A stretch of DNA of 64,000 nt from Tabrizicola sp. (lineage in GTDB: Bacteria > Pseudomonadota > Alphaproteobacteria > Rhodobacterales > Rhodobacteraceae), in contig JALOTD010000027.1 of NCBI GenBank assembly GCA_025458105.1, positions 41,561 to 105,560 on the forward strand, given 5' to 3'. Below, one piece after another: positions 1 to 9,871 of the stretch (position 1 is the stretch's first letter; each line of letters opens with the position of its first letter). The notes under the pieces were generated by a model that saw only the letters and a program-made list of their open reading frames with translations, was not told the origin of the DNA and made no database searches. Made by a program: the position numbers and the translations under genes.

Positions 1-1
1 C

Positions 2-1222
2 ACCGTGAACAATGGCGACATGGTCCGGATGCAGGGCCTGATGGATGACTTCAACGCCAAGCACCCCGACATCAAGGTGGAATGGGTAACGCTTGAGGAA
101 AACGTCCTGCGCCAGAACGTCACGACCGACATCGCCACAGGCGGCGGTCAGTATGACGTCATCACCATCGGCACCTATGAGGTTCCGATCTGGGGCAAGC
201 AGGGCTGGCTTGCATCCCTGAACGACCTGCCGGCGGAATACGACGTCGATGACCTGCTGCCGGCGATCCGCGGCGGTCTGACGGTCGACGGCACGCTATA
301 TGCCTCGCCCTTCTATGGCGAAAGCTCGATGGTCATGTACCGCACCGACCTGATGGAAGCGGCCGGTCTGACGATGCCTGACGCGCCAACCTGGGCCGAT
401 ATCGAGAAGGCCGCGGCCGCCATGACGAACAAGGACGCTGAAATCTACGGCGTCTGCCTGCGCGGCAAGGCCGGCTGGGGCGAGAACATGGCTTTCCTGA
501 CCGCGATGTCGAACTCGTTCGGCGCGCGCTGGTTTGATGAGGCCTGGAACCCGCAGTTCGACAGCCCGGAGTGGAAGGCGACGCTCGACTTCTACCTCAA
601 CCTGATGAACAACTACGGCCCGCCCGGTGCCTCGAACAACGGCTTCAACGAAAACCTGACCCTGTTCAACCAGGGCAAGTGCGGCATGTGGATCGATGCC
701 ACGGTTGCGGCAAGCTTCGTGACCGGCAAGGATTCGACCGTCGCTGACAAGGTCGGTTTCACTTTGGCCCCCGACAATGGTCTGGGCAAGCGCGGCAACT
801 GGCTTTGGGCCTGGTCGCTGGCCATTCCGGCCTCCAGCCAGAAGCAGGACGCGGCCAAGACTTTCATCAACTGGGCCACGAACAAGGACTACCTGGCGCT
901 CGTCGCATCGAAAGAAGGCTGGGCGAACGTTCCTCCGGGAACCCGCACCTCGCTGTATTCCAACGAGGAATATGCGAAGGTTCCGTTCGCCAAGATGACG
1001 ATCGACAGCATCAACGCGGCTGACCCGAACGCGCCGACTGTGAAGCCGGTTCCTTACGTCGGGGTCCAGTTCGTCGCGATCCCCGAGTTCCAGGGTCTGG
1101 GCACGACGGTGGGTGAACTCTTCTCGGCAGCTCTTGCCGGTCAGTCGACTGCCGACGAGGCGCTGGCCGCCGCGCAGGCTGCCGTGGCCGAAGAGATGAA
1201 AGCCGCAGGCTACATCCAGTAA
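2..1222 (+). CDS. smoE: Polyol (sorbitol/mannitol) ABC transporter substrate-binding protein, 5' partial
   Basis: This is the periplasmic solute-binding protein of a polyol ABC importer (SBP family 1), which delivers sorbitol or mannitol to the SmoFG permease. The reading frame is open from the window edge, so the signal peptide and true start lie upstream. The visible part covers about 406 residues, nearly the usual mature length. It shows the family layout of a first lobe with an ITIGTYEVP segment, a YGESSMVMYRTDL segment near residue 105, and a C-terminal amphipathic helix ending in GYIQ. The two permeases, the ATPase and two polyol dehydrogenases follow on the same strand, the order known for the Rhodobacter sphaeroides smo operon; substrate identity rests on that context. 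Confidence 0.9.
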   Translation, partial: TVNNGDMVRMQGLMDDFNAKHPDIKVEWVTLEENVLRQNVTTDIATGGGQYDVITIGTYEVPIWGKQGWLASLNDLPAEYDVDDLLPAIRGGLTVDGTLYASPFYGESSMVMYRTDLMEAAGLTMPDAPTWADIEKAAAAMTNKDAEIYGVCLRGKAGWGENMAFLTAMSNSFGARWFDEAWNPQFDSPEWKATLDFYLNLMNNYGPPGASNNGFNENLTLFNQGKCGMWIDATVAASFVTGKDSTVADKVGFTLAPDNGLGKRGNWLWAWSLAIPASSQKQDAAKTFINWATNKDYLALVASKEGWANVPPGTRTSLYSNEEYAKVPFAKMTIDSINAADPNAPTVKPVPYVGVQFVAIPEFQGLGTTVGELFSAALAGQSTADEALAAAQAAVAEEMKAAGYIQ

Positions 1223-1314
1223 TCCTCCCCTCCGGGGCTGGCGCTCGCCGGCCCCGGACACCCTTCGGGCGGGCTACCGCCCGCCGTTTCCGCGCCCTGC
1301 CCGGAGCCAGCCCC

Positions 1315-2187
1315 ATGTCAACGCAATCCACCCGCATGGCCGCCCGCTTCATGGTGGCGCCGTCCGTGATCGTCCTCTTCATCTGGATGATCGTGCCTCT
1401 GGCAATGACGGCCTATTTCTCGTTCCGTCTGTACCGCCTTCTGTCGCCGGACCGGACGGGATGGGTCGGCTTCAACAACTATGTCTGGTTCTTCAACTCG
1501 CCCGACTTCTGGCTGGCGCTGACCAATACGCTGTTGCTCGTGGGTGGAGTGCTGGTGATCACGGTCGTCCTGGGCATCCTGATCGCGCTGCTCTTGGACC
1601 AGCCGGTCAAGGGCCAGGGCGTGCTGCGCATCCTGGTGATCGCGCCCTTCTTCGTCATGCCGCCCGTCGCCGCCTCGATCTGGGAAAACCTGTTCATGCA
1701 TCCGCAGAACGGGCTTTTTGCCGCCATTGCCCGGGGTTTCGGCGCACAACCCATTCTGTTTCTTGAGAACTACCCGATGCCCTCCGTCATTGGCATCGTC
1801 GCCTGGGAATGGCTGCCCTTTGCCACGCTGATCTTTGTCACCGCGCTGCAATCGCTGTCGTCCGAGCAACTGGAAGCGGCCGAGATGGACGGGGCCTCCG
1901 CCTTCAACCGGTTCCGCTACATCATCCTGCCGCACCTGACCCGCGCCATCACGGTCGTCATCCTGATCCAGACGATCTTCCTTCTGGGCATCTTCGGCGA
2001 GATCTTCACGACCACCCAGGGCGGGCCCGGATCGGCCTCGACCACCCTGCCTTACATGATCTTCAAGCAGGCGATCGTCGCCAAGGACATCGGCCGCGCC
2101 GCCGCCGGGGGGATCATCGCGGTGATCCTGGCCAACATCGTCGCCTACTTCCTGATGCGCGGCATAGGCCGCCATCTGGACGCATGA
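1315..2187 (+). CDS. smoF: Polyol ABC transporter permease subunit 1
   Basis: Inner-membrane permease of the binding-protein-dependent MalF/UgpA type, 290 residues. About six hydrophobic segments are visible, the first at roughly residues 17-37. The EAA loop that docks the ATPase lies near residue 190, reading EAAEMDGASAFNRF. It follows smoE after 92 bases and precedes smoG by 10 bases, so the genes are probably cotranscribed. The ATG is the first in frame. The C-terminal ANIVAYFLMR segment matches the polyol (Smo/Mtl) branch of the family. The assignment to sorbitol/mannitol follows from the downstream dehydrogenases. Confidence 0.9.
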   Translation: MSTQSTRMAARFMVAPSVIVLFIWMIVPLAMTAYFSFRLYRLLSPDRTGWVGFNNYVWFFNSPDFWLALTNTLLLVGGVLVITVVLGILIALLLDQPVKGQGVLRILVIAPFFVMPPVAASIWENLFMHPQNGLFAAIARGFGAQPILFLENYPMPSVIGIVAWEWLPFATLIFVTALQSLSSEQLEAAEMDGASAFNRFRYIILPHLTRAITVVILIQTIFLLGIFGEIFTTTQGGPGSASTTLPYMIFKQAIVAKDIGRAAAGGIIAVILANIVAYFLMRGIGRHLDA

Positions 2188-2197
2188 GGAGAGACCA

Positions 2198-3028
2198 ATG
2201 GCCCGCGCCGCATCCCCCCGCAAGCAGCTGATCACGACACTGGCCGCCTGGTCGGTCGCGCTGATCATCTTCTTCCCCGTCCTTTGGATGATCCTGACCA
2301 GCTTCAAGACCGAAGCCAGCGCGGTTGCCTCGCCGCCGGAACTTCTGGGTGCGGATTGGACGCTGGACAACTATGCCGAAGTCTGGTCGCGGTCGGACTA
2401 CCCCCGGTTCTTCTGGAACTCGGTCGTGATCTCGGTCGGCTCGACCCTGCTTGGGCTGGCCATCGCGATCCCCGCTGCCTGGTCTATGGCCTTCGTGCCC
2501 GGCAAGCGGACCAAGGACCTTCTGATGTGGATGCTGTCGACCAAGATGATGCCCGCAGTCGCGGTGATGATCCCGATCTACTTGCTGTTCCAATGGCTTG
2601 GCATCTTCGACACCCGCATCGGCCTGATCCTCGCGCTGATGCTGATGAACCTGCCGATCATCATCTGGATGCTTTACACCTACTTCAAGGAAATCCCGGG
2701 CGAGATCCTTGAGGCCGCGCGGATGGATGGCGCGTCCTTGTGGAACGAGATCGTCTATGTCCTGACGCCGATGGCTATCCCCGGCATCGCGTCCACCATG
2801 CTGCTGAACGTGATCCTGGCCTGGAATGAGGCGTTCTGGACGATCACGCTGACCACCACCAAGGCAGCTCCTCTCTCGGCCTTCATCGCCAGCTTCTCGG
2901 CGCCGCAGGGCCTGTTCTACGCAAAACTTTCGGCAGCCAGCGCCATGGCGATCCTGCCGATCCTGATCCTGGGCTGGTTCAGCCAGAAACAGCTCGTCCG
3001 CGGCCTGACCTTCGGCGCGGTGAAGTGA
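2198..3028 (+). CDS. smoG: Polyol ABC transporter permease subunit 2
   Basis: Second inner-membrane permease of the importer (MalG/UgpE type), 276 residues. It begins with a basic N terminus followed by a hydrophobic helix near residues 13-35. The EAA loop is near residue 170 ([14 protein letters not shown]), the contact point for the SmoK ATPase. The segment [17 protein letters not shown] is typical of the polyol branch. A GAGGAGA Shine-Dalgarno sequence lies just before the ATG. It is spaced 10 bases from smoF and 7 bases from smoK, consistent with one transcript. Confidence 0.9.
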   Translation: MARAASPRKQLITTLAAWSVALIIFFPVLWMILTSFKTEASAVASPPELLGADWTLDNYAEVWSRSDYPRFFWNSVVISVGSTLLGLAIAIPAAWSMAFVPGKRTKDLLMWMLSTKMMPAVAVMIPIYLLFQWLGIFDTRIGLILALMLMNLPIIIWMLYTYFKEIPGEILEAARMDGASLWNEIVYVLTPMAIPGIASTMLLNVILAWNEAFWTITLTTTKAAPLSAFIASFSAPQGLFYAKLSAASAMAILPILILGWFSQKQLVRGLTFGAVK

Positions 3029-3035
3029 GGTAGTC

Positions 3036-4025
3036 ATGGGCAAGATCCAACTCCGCCAGGTCCGCAAGTCATTTGGCGACGTGCATGTCATTCCGGGGAT
3101 CGACCTTGATATCGAGGATGGCGAGTTCGTCGTCTTTGTCGGCCCCTCGGGCTGCGGGAAGTCCACGCTTTTGCGGCTGATCGCCGGGCTGGAGGATACC
3201 ACCAGCGGGGTGATCGAGATCGACGGCAATGATGCCACCCACCTGCCGCCCGCCAAGCGCGGCCTTGCAATGGTGTTCCAGTCTTACGCGCTCTACCCGC
3301 ACATGACGGTGCGAAAGAACATCGCTTTCCCGCTGAAAATGGCCGGAATGTCGCCCGAGGAACAGGAAAAGCGCGTTGAACGCGCGGCCAAGGTCCTGAA
3401 CCTCACGAACTACCTTGACCGTCGCCCCGGGCAACTGTCGGGCGGGCAGCGCCAGCGCGTGGCGATCGGGCGGGCCATCGTGCGCGAACCGGCGGCGTTC
3501 CTATTCGACGAGCCTTTGTCGAACCTGGACGCCGCCCTCCGCGTCGGCATGCGGCAAGAGATCAGCGAACTGCACCAGTCGCTGAAGACCACGATGATCT
3601 ACGTCACCCATGACCAGGTCGAAGCCATGACGATGGCCGACAAGATTGTCGTCCTGAATGCGGGCAACATCGAGCAGGTCGGCTCGCCCCTGACCCTCTA
3701 CCACACCCCGAAGAACATCTTCGTCGCGGGCTTTATCGGCTCTCCGCGCATGAACCTGATCGAAGGCCCCGAGGCCGCCAAGCACAATGCCCACACCATC
3801 GGCATCCGGCCCGAGCATATCGGCGTCGGCGACGGCCCCTGGGAGGGGGTCGTGGGTCTCTCTGAACACCTTGGCTCTGACAGTTTCATCAAGGTCGACG
3901 TGCCAGGTCTTGGCGTCATCAACGTGCGTGCGGCGGGCGAGTTGAACGTGCACCACGGCGACCGGATCAAGCTGGCTCCGACCGGCAAAATTCACCGCTT
4001 TGACGACAAGGGATTGGCGCTGTGA
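3036..4025 (+). CDS. smoK: Polyol ABC transporter ATP-binding protein
   Basis: Cytoplasmic ATPase that powers the polyol importer, of the MalK/UgpC (CUT1) family, 329 residues. Walker A is GPSGCGKST at about residues 37-45, the Q-loop segment is [12 protein letters not shown] near residue 82, the ABC signature is LSGGQRQR near 135, and Walker B runs into [10 protein letters not shown] near 158. The H-loop (YVTHDQVEA) follows. A C-terminal TOBE/OB region begins near residue 235. All ATPase motifs are intact, in contrast to the ABC ATPase at the right end of the window. The stop codon overlaps the GTG start of the next gene. Confidence 0.92.
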   Translation: MGKIQLRQVRKSFGDVHVIPGIDLDIEDGEFVVFVGPSGCGKSTLLRLIAGLEDTTSGVIEIDGNDATHLPPAKRGLAMVFQSYALYPHMTVRKNIAFPLKMAGMSPEEQEKRVERAAKVLNLTNYLDRRPGQLSGGQRQRVAIGRAIVREPAAFLFDEPLSNLDAALRVGMRQEISELHQSLKTTMIYVTHDQVEAMTMADKIVVLNAGNIEQVGSPLTLYHTPKNIFVAGFIGSPRMNLIEGPEAAKHNAHTIGIRPEHIGVGDGPWEGVVGLSEHLGSDSFIKVDVPGLGVINVRAAGELNVHHGDRIKLAPTGKIHRFDDKGLAL

Positions 4026-4789
4026 GATTGAAAGACAAGACCGCGCTGATCACCGGCGCTGCCCGCGGCATCGGGCTGGAGTTCGCCCGCGCCTATATCG
4101 CCGAGGGCGCGACCGTGGCCCTGGCCGACGTAAACGCCGCCGCCGTTTCGCTCGCCGCTCAAGGTTTGGGACCCAAGGCGCACCCAATCGTCATGGACGT
4201 GACCGACCAGACCAGCATCGACGCAGGCTTTTCCGAAGCCATTCGCCGGATGGGCCACCTTGACATCCTCATCAACAACGCTGCCCTCTTCTCCGCCGCG
4301 CCGATCGTCGAGATCAGCCGCAAGGACTATGACCAGCTCTTTGCGGTCAACGTCGCGGGCACCCTATTTTGCATGCAGGCCGCCGCACGCCACATGATCC
4401 CGCGTGGTCAGGGGACGATCATCAACATGGCCAGCCAGGCCGGTCGCCGGGGCGAAGGGCTGGTGGCCGTCTACTGCGCGACGAAGGCGGCGGTGATTTC
4501 CCTTACCCAGTCGGCGGGACTGGACCTCATCCAGCACGGCATCAACGTCAACGCCATCGCTCCGGGCGTGGTGGATGGTGAGCATTGGGACGGCGTCGAC
4601 GCCTTCTTCGCCAAATACGAAAACAAGGCCCCCGGCCAGAAGAAGCGCGAGGTCGGCGCCGCTGTCCCCTTCGGCCGTATGGGCACTGCCGCAGACCTGA
4701 CCGGCATGGCGATCTTCCTTGCCACGCCGGAAGCGAAATACATCGTCGCCCAGTGCTTCGGCGTGGACGGCGGCAACTGGATGGCCTGA
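4022..4789 (+). CDS. smoS: Sorbitol dehydrogenase, short-chain dehydrogenase/reductase family
   Basis: NAD-dependent oxidation of sorbitol (D-glucitol) to fructose in the cytoplasm. The protein is 255 residues, a classical SDR: cofactor motif TGAARGIG at residues 11-18, NNAA near 88, and the catalytic YCATK tetrad segment near 153 preceded by the serine of NMASQAG. The end matches the polyol dehydrogenase SmoS subgroup ([10 protein letters not shown]). The start is GTG, whose last two bases plus A form the stop of smoK, a GTGA overlap suggesting translational coupling. mtlK starts on the base after its stop codon. Confidence 0.9.
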   Translation: MRLKDKTALITGAARGIGLEFARAYIAEGATVALADVNAAAVSLAAQGLGPKAHPIVMDVTDQTSIDAGFSEAIRRMGHLDILINNAALFSAAPIVEISRKDYDQLFAVNVAGTLFCMQAAARHMIPRGQGTIINMASQAGRRGEGLVAVYCATKAAVISLTQSAGLDLIQHGINVNAIAPGVVDGEHWDGVDAFFAKYENKAPGQKKREVGAAVPFGRMGTAADLTGMAIFLATPEAKYIVAQCFGVDGGNWMA

Positions 4790-6217
4790 ATGAAACCGTC
4801 GCTCCCCGCCTACGACCGCTCGAAACTGACGCCCGGCATCGTGCATATCGGCCTTGGCAACTTTCACCGCGCGCATATGGCTGTCTACCTGGACGACCTT
4901 TTCGCCAAGGGACTGGGCCACGACTGGGCGATTCTTGGGGCCGGGGTGCGCGAAGGCGATGCCCGCATGCGCGAAGCGTTGAAGGCGCAGGATTGTCTCT
5001 CTACCGTGATCGAGCTTGACCCGCAGGGCAAATCCGCCCGCCGCATCGGCAGCATGATCGACTTTCTACCTGTGGACCCCGACAACGCCTCCCTCATTGC
5101 CGCCATGTCGCGCCCGGAAATCCGTATCGTTTCGCTGACCGTGACCGAGGGCGGCTACTTCATCGACCCCGCCACCGGTCGCTTTGATCCAAAAGCGCCG
5201 GAAATCGCGCATGACGGCGCGAACCCTGGCAAACCCGTCACAGCCTTCGGCGCCATCGTCGCCGCCCTCAAGGCCCGCAAGATCGTCGGCACCCCGCCCT
5301 TCACCGTCATGTCCTGCGACAATCTTCCCGGCAACGGGCATGTGACGAAGGCCGCCGTCGTGGGCACCGCCCGCCTCTCCGACCCCGCGCTGGCCAGCTG
5401 GATCGAAGACAATGTGGCGTTCCCCAACGGCATGGTCGACCGCATCACCCCCGCCACCGGCCCGCGTGAGCGTGAGATGGCCGCAAGCTTCGGCCTGACC
5501 GACCCCGTCCCCGTCACCTGCGAGCCCTTCCGGCAATGGGTGCTGGAGGACACCTTCCCCCAGGGCCGCCCGCCTCTGCAGGAGGTCGGCGTCACCCTGA
5601 CCCCGCATGTCCACGCCTTCGAGATGATGAAGATCCGCATCCTGAACGGCGGCCACGCAACCATCGCCTATCCCGGGGGCCTGATGGACATCGAATATGT
5701 CCACGAGGCGATGGCCCACCCCCTCATCCTCGGGTTCCTGAACAAGGTCGAGACCGAGGAGATCATCCCTTACGTCCCCCCCGTCCCCGACACCAACATC
5801 GCCGACTACTACCGCCTGATCGTCCAGCGATTCAGTAACCCAGAGGTCGCGGATACCGAACGCCGCCTTTGCCTGGACGGGTCGAACCGCCAGCCGAAGT
5901 TCATCATCCCGTCCGTCCGCGACGCGCTGGCGGCAGGGGGCAGGATCGACGGGTTGGCGCTCGTCTCAGCCCTCTGGTGTCGATATTGCTTCGGGGTGAC
6001 CGACAGCGGCAGGCACATCCCGCCGAACGACCCGAACTGGGATTATCTGCAGGCGCAGTCGAAGGCCGCCAAGGATGCCCCGGTCGTCTGGCTGCAGATG
6101 AAGCCGATCTACGGTGACCTGAACAAGGATGTCCGCTTCGTCGCAGCCTTCACCAAGGCGCTGAACGCGCTATGGGACAAGGGCACTGCGGCGGTGTTGA
6201 AGGACTACATCGGGTAA
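4790..6217 (+). CDS. mtlK: Mannitol 2-dehydrogenase
   Basis: Oxidises D-mannitol to D-fructose with NAD; a member of the long-chain polyol-specific dehydrogenases, 475 residues, usual length for the family. The N-terminal nucleotide-binding motif is HIGLGNFHRAH near residue 20. The C-terminal domain carries the family signature around residue 285 (KIRILNGGHA), with the catalytic lysine region of the family. The ATG directly follows the smoS stop codon without a gap. This is the last gene of the polyol operon here: transport and the two dehydrogenases feed fructose into central metabolism. A fructokinase is not visible before the convergent nnrD gene. Confidence 0.92.
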   Translation: MKPSLPAYDRSKLTPGIVHIGLGNFHRAHMAVYLDDLFAKGLGHDWAILGAGVREGDARMREALKAQDCLSTVIELDPQGKSARRIGSMIDFLPVDPDNASLIAAMSRPEIRIVSLTVTEGGYFIDPATGRFDPKAPEIAHDGANPGKPVTAFGAIVAALKARKIVGTPPFTVMSCDNLPGNGHVTKAAVVGTARLSDPALASWIEDNVAFPNGMVDRITPATGPREREMAASFGLTDPVPVTCEPFRQWVLEDTFPQGRPPLQEVGVTLTPHVHAFEMMKIRILNGGHATIAYPGGLMDIEYVHEAMAHPLILGFLNKVETEEIIPYVPPVPDTNIADYYRLIVQRFSNPEVADTERRLCLDGSNRQPKFIIPSVRDALAAGGRIDGLALVSALWCRYCFGVTDSGRHIPPNDPNWDYLQAQSKAAKDAPVVWLQMKPIYGDLNKDVRFVAAFTKALNALWDKGTAAVLKDYIG

Positions 6218-6218
6218 G

Positions 6219-6266
6219 GTGCGTGCAAGCACGACACCCTACGTCGGGTGCGTGATTTCACGCACC
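6219..6266. terminator. Tandem hairpins between convergent mtlK and nnrD
   Basis: Between the stop codons of mtlK and nnrD lie two GGTGCGTG-type hairpins. The second is a perfect palindrome at 6247-6266 with a 9-base stem (GGTGCGTGA / TCACGCACC) around a TT centre. The first, from 6219, is imperfect. Position between two converging genes suggests a bidirectional terminator; there is no long T run. Confidence 0.55.
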
Positions 6267-6267
6267 A

Positions 6268-7998
6268 TCACAGCCCCAACGCCCGGAACACCTTCGGCAA
6301 CTCCTCCGGCAGGTCCTCAGCAATCAGCCCCGGCCCGAAGGACAGCGCGCATTCCACATGCAGCCAGGCCCCTGTGCAGGCGGCATCAAAGGGTTGGAAC
6401 CCCCGGGCCAGTAGCCCGGTGATGAACCCCGCCAGCACATCCCCCGACCCCGCCGTCGCCAGCCACGGCGCCGCCCGGTCGTAGTGGGCGGAGTTGATGG
6501 CAGCGCGCCCCGAGGGGTCGGCGATCACCGTGTCGGGGCCTTTGTACAACACCACACAGCCCGCCCGCTTCGCCGCCTCGCGCGTGGCATCGACCTTGGA
6601 ATAGGCGGGGCCTCTGGTGGCGGGGGCTGCGAGCTTCTCGGCGATGTCGGGGAAGAGGCGGGCGAATTCTCCGGCATGGGGGGTCAGGACGCATCCCTCG
6701 TGCAGGGCGGCGAAGAGGTCGGGGGTTTGGGAGAGAATGGTCAGGGCGTCGGCGTCGAGGACGATGGACCGCCCAGCCCCCCTCCCCTCTCCCCTCCCCA
6801 CCGGGGGGAGGGGAAGCGCTTCACGGTCACCGTCGGCGCGGGACGGCTGACCTTCGCGGCTCCCCTCCCCCGCGTGGGGAGGGGATGGGGGTGGGGGGCT
6901 CCCCGGCGAGACACCCAGCGCCACCGCCACCACTTCCCTGCCCCGCCCATCGAGGCCCAACCCCGGCCCCAGACACAGCGCGTTGATCCTCGGGTCCCCC
7001 AGCGCCTCCTCCAGCGCCAGCCCGTCCACCACCCCCCGCAGCATCACCGCATCCAGCCGCGCGGCGTTCTCCGGGATCGCGTCAGGAGGACACCCCACCG
7101 TCACCACCCCCGCCCCGATCCGCAGCGCCCCCCGCGCCGCCAAGCGCGCCGCCCCGCCGCGACCGGAGGGGCCGGAGAGGATGAGGGCGTGACCGTGGGA
7201 GTACTTGTGCTGCGCAGGACGACTAGCGCCGAAGATTACCGATTTCTCGTGAACCCGGCGCGCCGTGGTCCTGCTAGTAAGCGCCACGACAGCCGGATCG
7301 CCCAGACCGCCCGGGTTGCGCTTCCGTTTTGGCATGAAGGTGTCGACGCCGATGTCGACGACCTTTAGCCGTGCATCCAGCCGAGCAAGCTGGTCAAGAA
7401 AATGACCCACCCGGCCACGCTGGAAAGTCACAACCAACTGTGGTTCCACGGCGAAATGGCCTTCAGGATCAGTCGCCGATAAGAACTTACCACTGTCCGC
7501 GCAATAGCCGGACGGTAGGTCAATTGACACGTCAACTTGCTGGCGCGCCATCGCGCGGATGAACTTCCACGCTTCGTCTGCAAGGGGCCGCGTCAGACCT
7601 GTCCCGAAGACGGCATCAATGACGATTCCTTCGCACGCCGTGAAGTCTGGGGCATCTTTGTCATGAGGAGTGACCTCCCCCATCCCCCGCCACCGTTCAT
7701 AATTCACACGCGCGTCCGGCGGCAGCCGCTCCGGGTCGCCGTAAAGGAAGACCTCCACCTCCCAGCCCCAGTCCTTCAACAGCCGCGCCACGACGAAGCC
7801 ATCGCCACCGTTGTTGCCCGGCCCACAAAGGACCACCGCCCGGTGCGAGGTGGCGCGCAGTTCCGGCCATTCCTCGAAGATCGCCTCGACCACTCCCCGC
7901 CCGGCGCGTTCCATCAGCTCCAGGCCGGTGACCTCACCCGAGGCTATCGCCGCCTGTTCGATGGCCCGCATCTGCGCGGCGGTCAGGAGTTCGGTCAT
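6268..7998 (-). CDS. nnrD: Bifunctional NAD(P)H-hydrate epimerase / ADP-dependent NAD(P)H-hydrate dehydratase
   Basis: Repairs damaged NADHX and NADPHX. The N-terminal YjeF_N epimerase domain (about residues 1-215) has the GPGNNGGDGFVVAR segment near residue 60. The C-terminal dehydratase domain has LGPGLGLDGRG, VLDADAL and the nucleotide site ATAGSGDVLAG. The ATG at 7998 is chosen because the protein there begins MTELLTAAQMR, as in homologues; a further in-frame start at 8091 would add an unconserved tail. At 576 residues it is longer than usual because a 126-bp palindromic element (6775-6900) is inserted in frame between the glycine-rich loop and VLDADAL, adding about 42 Pro/Gly/Arg-rich residues. 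It is divergent from glnB. Confidence 0.88.
   Translation of the reverse strand: MTELLTAAQMRAIEQAAIASGEVTGLELMERAGRGVVEAIFEEWPELRATSHRAVVLCGPGNNGGDGFVVARLLKDWGWEVEVFLYGDPERLPPDARVNYERWRGMGEVTPHDKDAPDFTACEGIVIDAVFGTGLTRPLADEAWKFIRAMARQQVDVSIDLPSGYCADSGKFLSATDPEGHFAVEPQLVVTFQRGRVGHFLDQLARLDARLKVVDIGVDTFMPKRKRNPGGLGDPAVVALTSRTTARRVHEKSVIFGASRPAQHKYSHGHALILSGPSGRGGAARLAARGALRIGAGVVTVGCPPDAIPENAARLDAVMLRGVVDGLALEEALGDPRINALCLGPGLGLDGRGREVVAVALGVSPGSPPPPSPPHAGEGSREGQPSRADGDREALPLPPVGRGEGRGAGRSIVLDADALTILSQTPDLFAALHEGCVLTPHAGEFARLFPDIAEKLAAPATRGPAYSKVDATREAAKRAGCVVLYKGPDTVIADPSGRAAINSAHYDRAAPWLATAGSGDVLAGFITGLLARGFQPFDAACTGAWLHVECALSFGPGLIAEDLPEELPKVFRALGL
6775..6900. repeat. 126-bp C/G-rich palindromic element inserted in frame in nnrD
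   Basis: The ends form a long imperfect inverted repeat: AGCCCCCCTCCCCTCTCCCC at the left matches the reverse complement of the right end, which closes with GGTGGGGGGCT at 6900. Two inner hairpins of CCCCTCCCC/GGGGAGGGG type flank a less structured centre (about 6815-6860). The length is exactly 42 codons, so the host frame of nnrD stays open. Strand composition differs sharply from the flanking coding sequence, supporting an inserted REP-like element rather than a native part of the gene. Confidence 0.75.
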
Positions 7999-8084
7999 CT
8001 CTCGCAGCCCTAAGTTTTCAAACCGCCCACCACACAGGCGCATTGCACAAATTTCAGGCAGCACCCAAGGAATCCCCCCGGTGA

Positions 8085-8507
<423 letters not shown>

Positions 8508-8557
8508 CACCCGGGCACTTGCCCGATAAACGAAACCCCCAACCGAAAGGCAGTCAG

Positions 8558-9781
8558 ATGAGCGCCGTTGCCAAGGCTCTGAAACTGATGAAGGACGAGG
8601 AAGTCGAATACGTCGACATCCGTTTCACCGACCCGAAGGTCACCGACCCGAAGGGCAAGCTCCAGCACGTGACGCTGGTGGCCGACCTGGTGGACGAGGA
8701 TTTCTTCGAGGAAGGCTTCATGTTCGACGGCTCGTCGATCGCGGGCTGGAAGTCGATCGACCAGTCCGACATGAAGCTGATCCCGGATTGTGCGTGCACT
8801 GCAACGTCGTGGAACCGGACACCGGCGAGGCTTATTCGCGTTGCCCGCGCCAGATCGCGCTGAAGGCCGAGGCCTACCTCAAGTCCTCCGGCATCGGTGA
8901 CGCGGCCTACTTCGGGCCGGAAGCCGAATTCTTCATCTTCGACGACGTCCGCTATTCCGTGACCCCCCGCAAGGTGGCCTACGAGATCGACGCGGAAGCC
9001 GCTGCCTGGAACACCGACACGGTCAGCGAAGGCGGCAACTACGGCCACCGCGCGGGCCACAAGGGCGGCTACTTCCCGGTGAACCCGATTGATGAGGCCC
9101 AGGACATCCGTGGCGAGATGCTCTCGACCATGAAGCGGATGGGGATGCGCGTCGACAAGCATCACCACGAAGTGGCGACCTGCCAGCACGAGCTGGGGAT
9201 GATCTTCGGCGGACTCGTGGAGCAGGCCGACAACATCCAGAAGTACAAGTACGTGATCCACAACGTGGCCCACGCCTACGGCAAGACCGTGACCTTCATG
9301 CCGAAGCCCATGCCCCGGCACGAACAGCTACAAGCGCCTGATCCCGGGCTTCGAAGCCCCGGTTCTGCGCGCGTATTCGGCCCGCAACCGGTCGGGTTGC
9401 GTCCGGATCCCGTGGACGGAATCGCCGAAAGCTAAGCGTGTCGAGGCCCGTTTCCCCGATCCGTCGGCGAACCCGTACCTGGCGTTTGCTGCGCTCCTGA
9501 TGGCTGGCCTCGACGGCATCAAGAACAAGATCGACCCGGGTCCGGCTTCGGACAAGGACCTGTATGATCTGCCGCCGGAAGAGCTGGCGGAAATCCCGAC
9601 CGTCTGCGGTTCGCTCCGGGAAGCCCTGGAAGAGCTGGAGAAGGACATGGACTTCCTCCTGGCCGGCGACGTGTTCACCAAGGATCAGCTGGAAGCTTAC
9701 ATCGCGCTGAAGTGGGAAGAAGTCTACGCCTACGAGCACACGCCCCATCCGGTCGAGTATCAGCTGTACTACTCCTGCTGA
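8558..9781 (+). pseudogene. glnA: Glutamine synthetase type I, interrupted by two internal deletions
   Basis: Glutamine synthetase (ammonia + glutamate + ATP to glutamine) read in three pieces. Piece one starts at 8558 (MSAVAKALKLMKDEE) and is good to about 8788 (SDMKLIPD). Piece two is in another frame, about 8788-9312 (LCVHCNVVEPDTGEAYSR to VTFMPKPM). Piece three returns to the first frame, about 9314-9781 ([16 protein letters not shown] to QLYYSC). In type I homologues about 15 residues separate LIPD from CVHC, and about 55 residues including the GSGMH active-site loop separate MPKP from TNSYKR; both are absent. The total is 1224 bases against about 1400 expected. A 15-bp tandem duplication lies at 8626-8655, and the usually conserved DPR is CPR. 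Either a disrupted gene or an assembly error; the organism would normally need this enzyme. Confidence 0.85.
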
Positions 9782-9824
9782 CAGGGGTGTGGGCTGATTG
9801 CCCACCCTATTGGCTGCGGAACGG

Positions 9825-9849
9825 AAAGGGCGCCAGCGGGCGCCCTTTT
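9825..9849 (+). terminator. Rho-independent terminator after glnA
   Basis: A perfect 10-base stem (AAAGGGCGCC / GGCGCCCTTT) encloses an AGCG loop and runs into a T tract. It lies 44 bases after the glnA stop. A second smaller hairpin without T tract (GTGGGC / GCCCAC) is at 9789-9805. Confidence 0.8.
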
Positions 9850-9855
9850 CAATTC

Positions 9856-9871
9856 TGTCCACGCGTGGACA
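9856..9871. repeat. 16-bp perfect palindrome TGTCCACGCGTGGACA
   Basis: Perfect palindrome in the glnA-downstream intergenic region, immediately after the terminator. It shares an ACGCG core and flanking GTC/GAC arms with the 20-bp palindrome inside soxA (50998-51017). It could be a protein-binding site or a dispersed short palindrome; function is not evident. Confidence 0.5.

Noticed and set aside
296..1261. Long open frame (321 codons) antisense to smoE
   Set aside because: GC-rich coding DNA leaves antisense frames open. The product is Arg/Gly-rich with no family features, and the plus strand gene is certain.
2114..3256. 380-codon minus-strand frame across smoG and smoK
   Set aside because: Lies antisense to two well-supported genes and shows the His/Asp/Gln-rich composition typical of a shadow frame.
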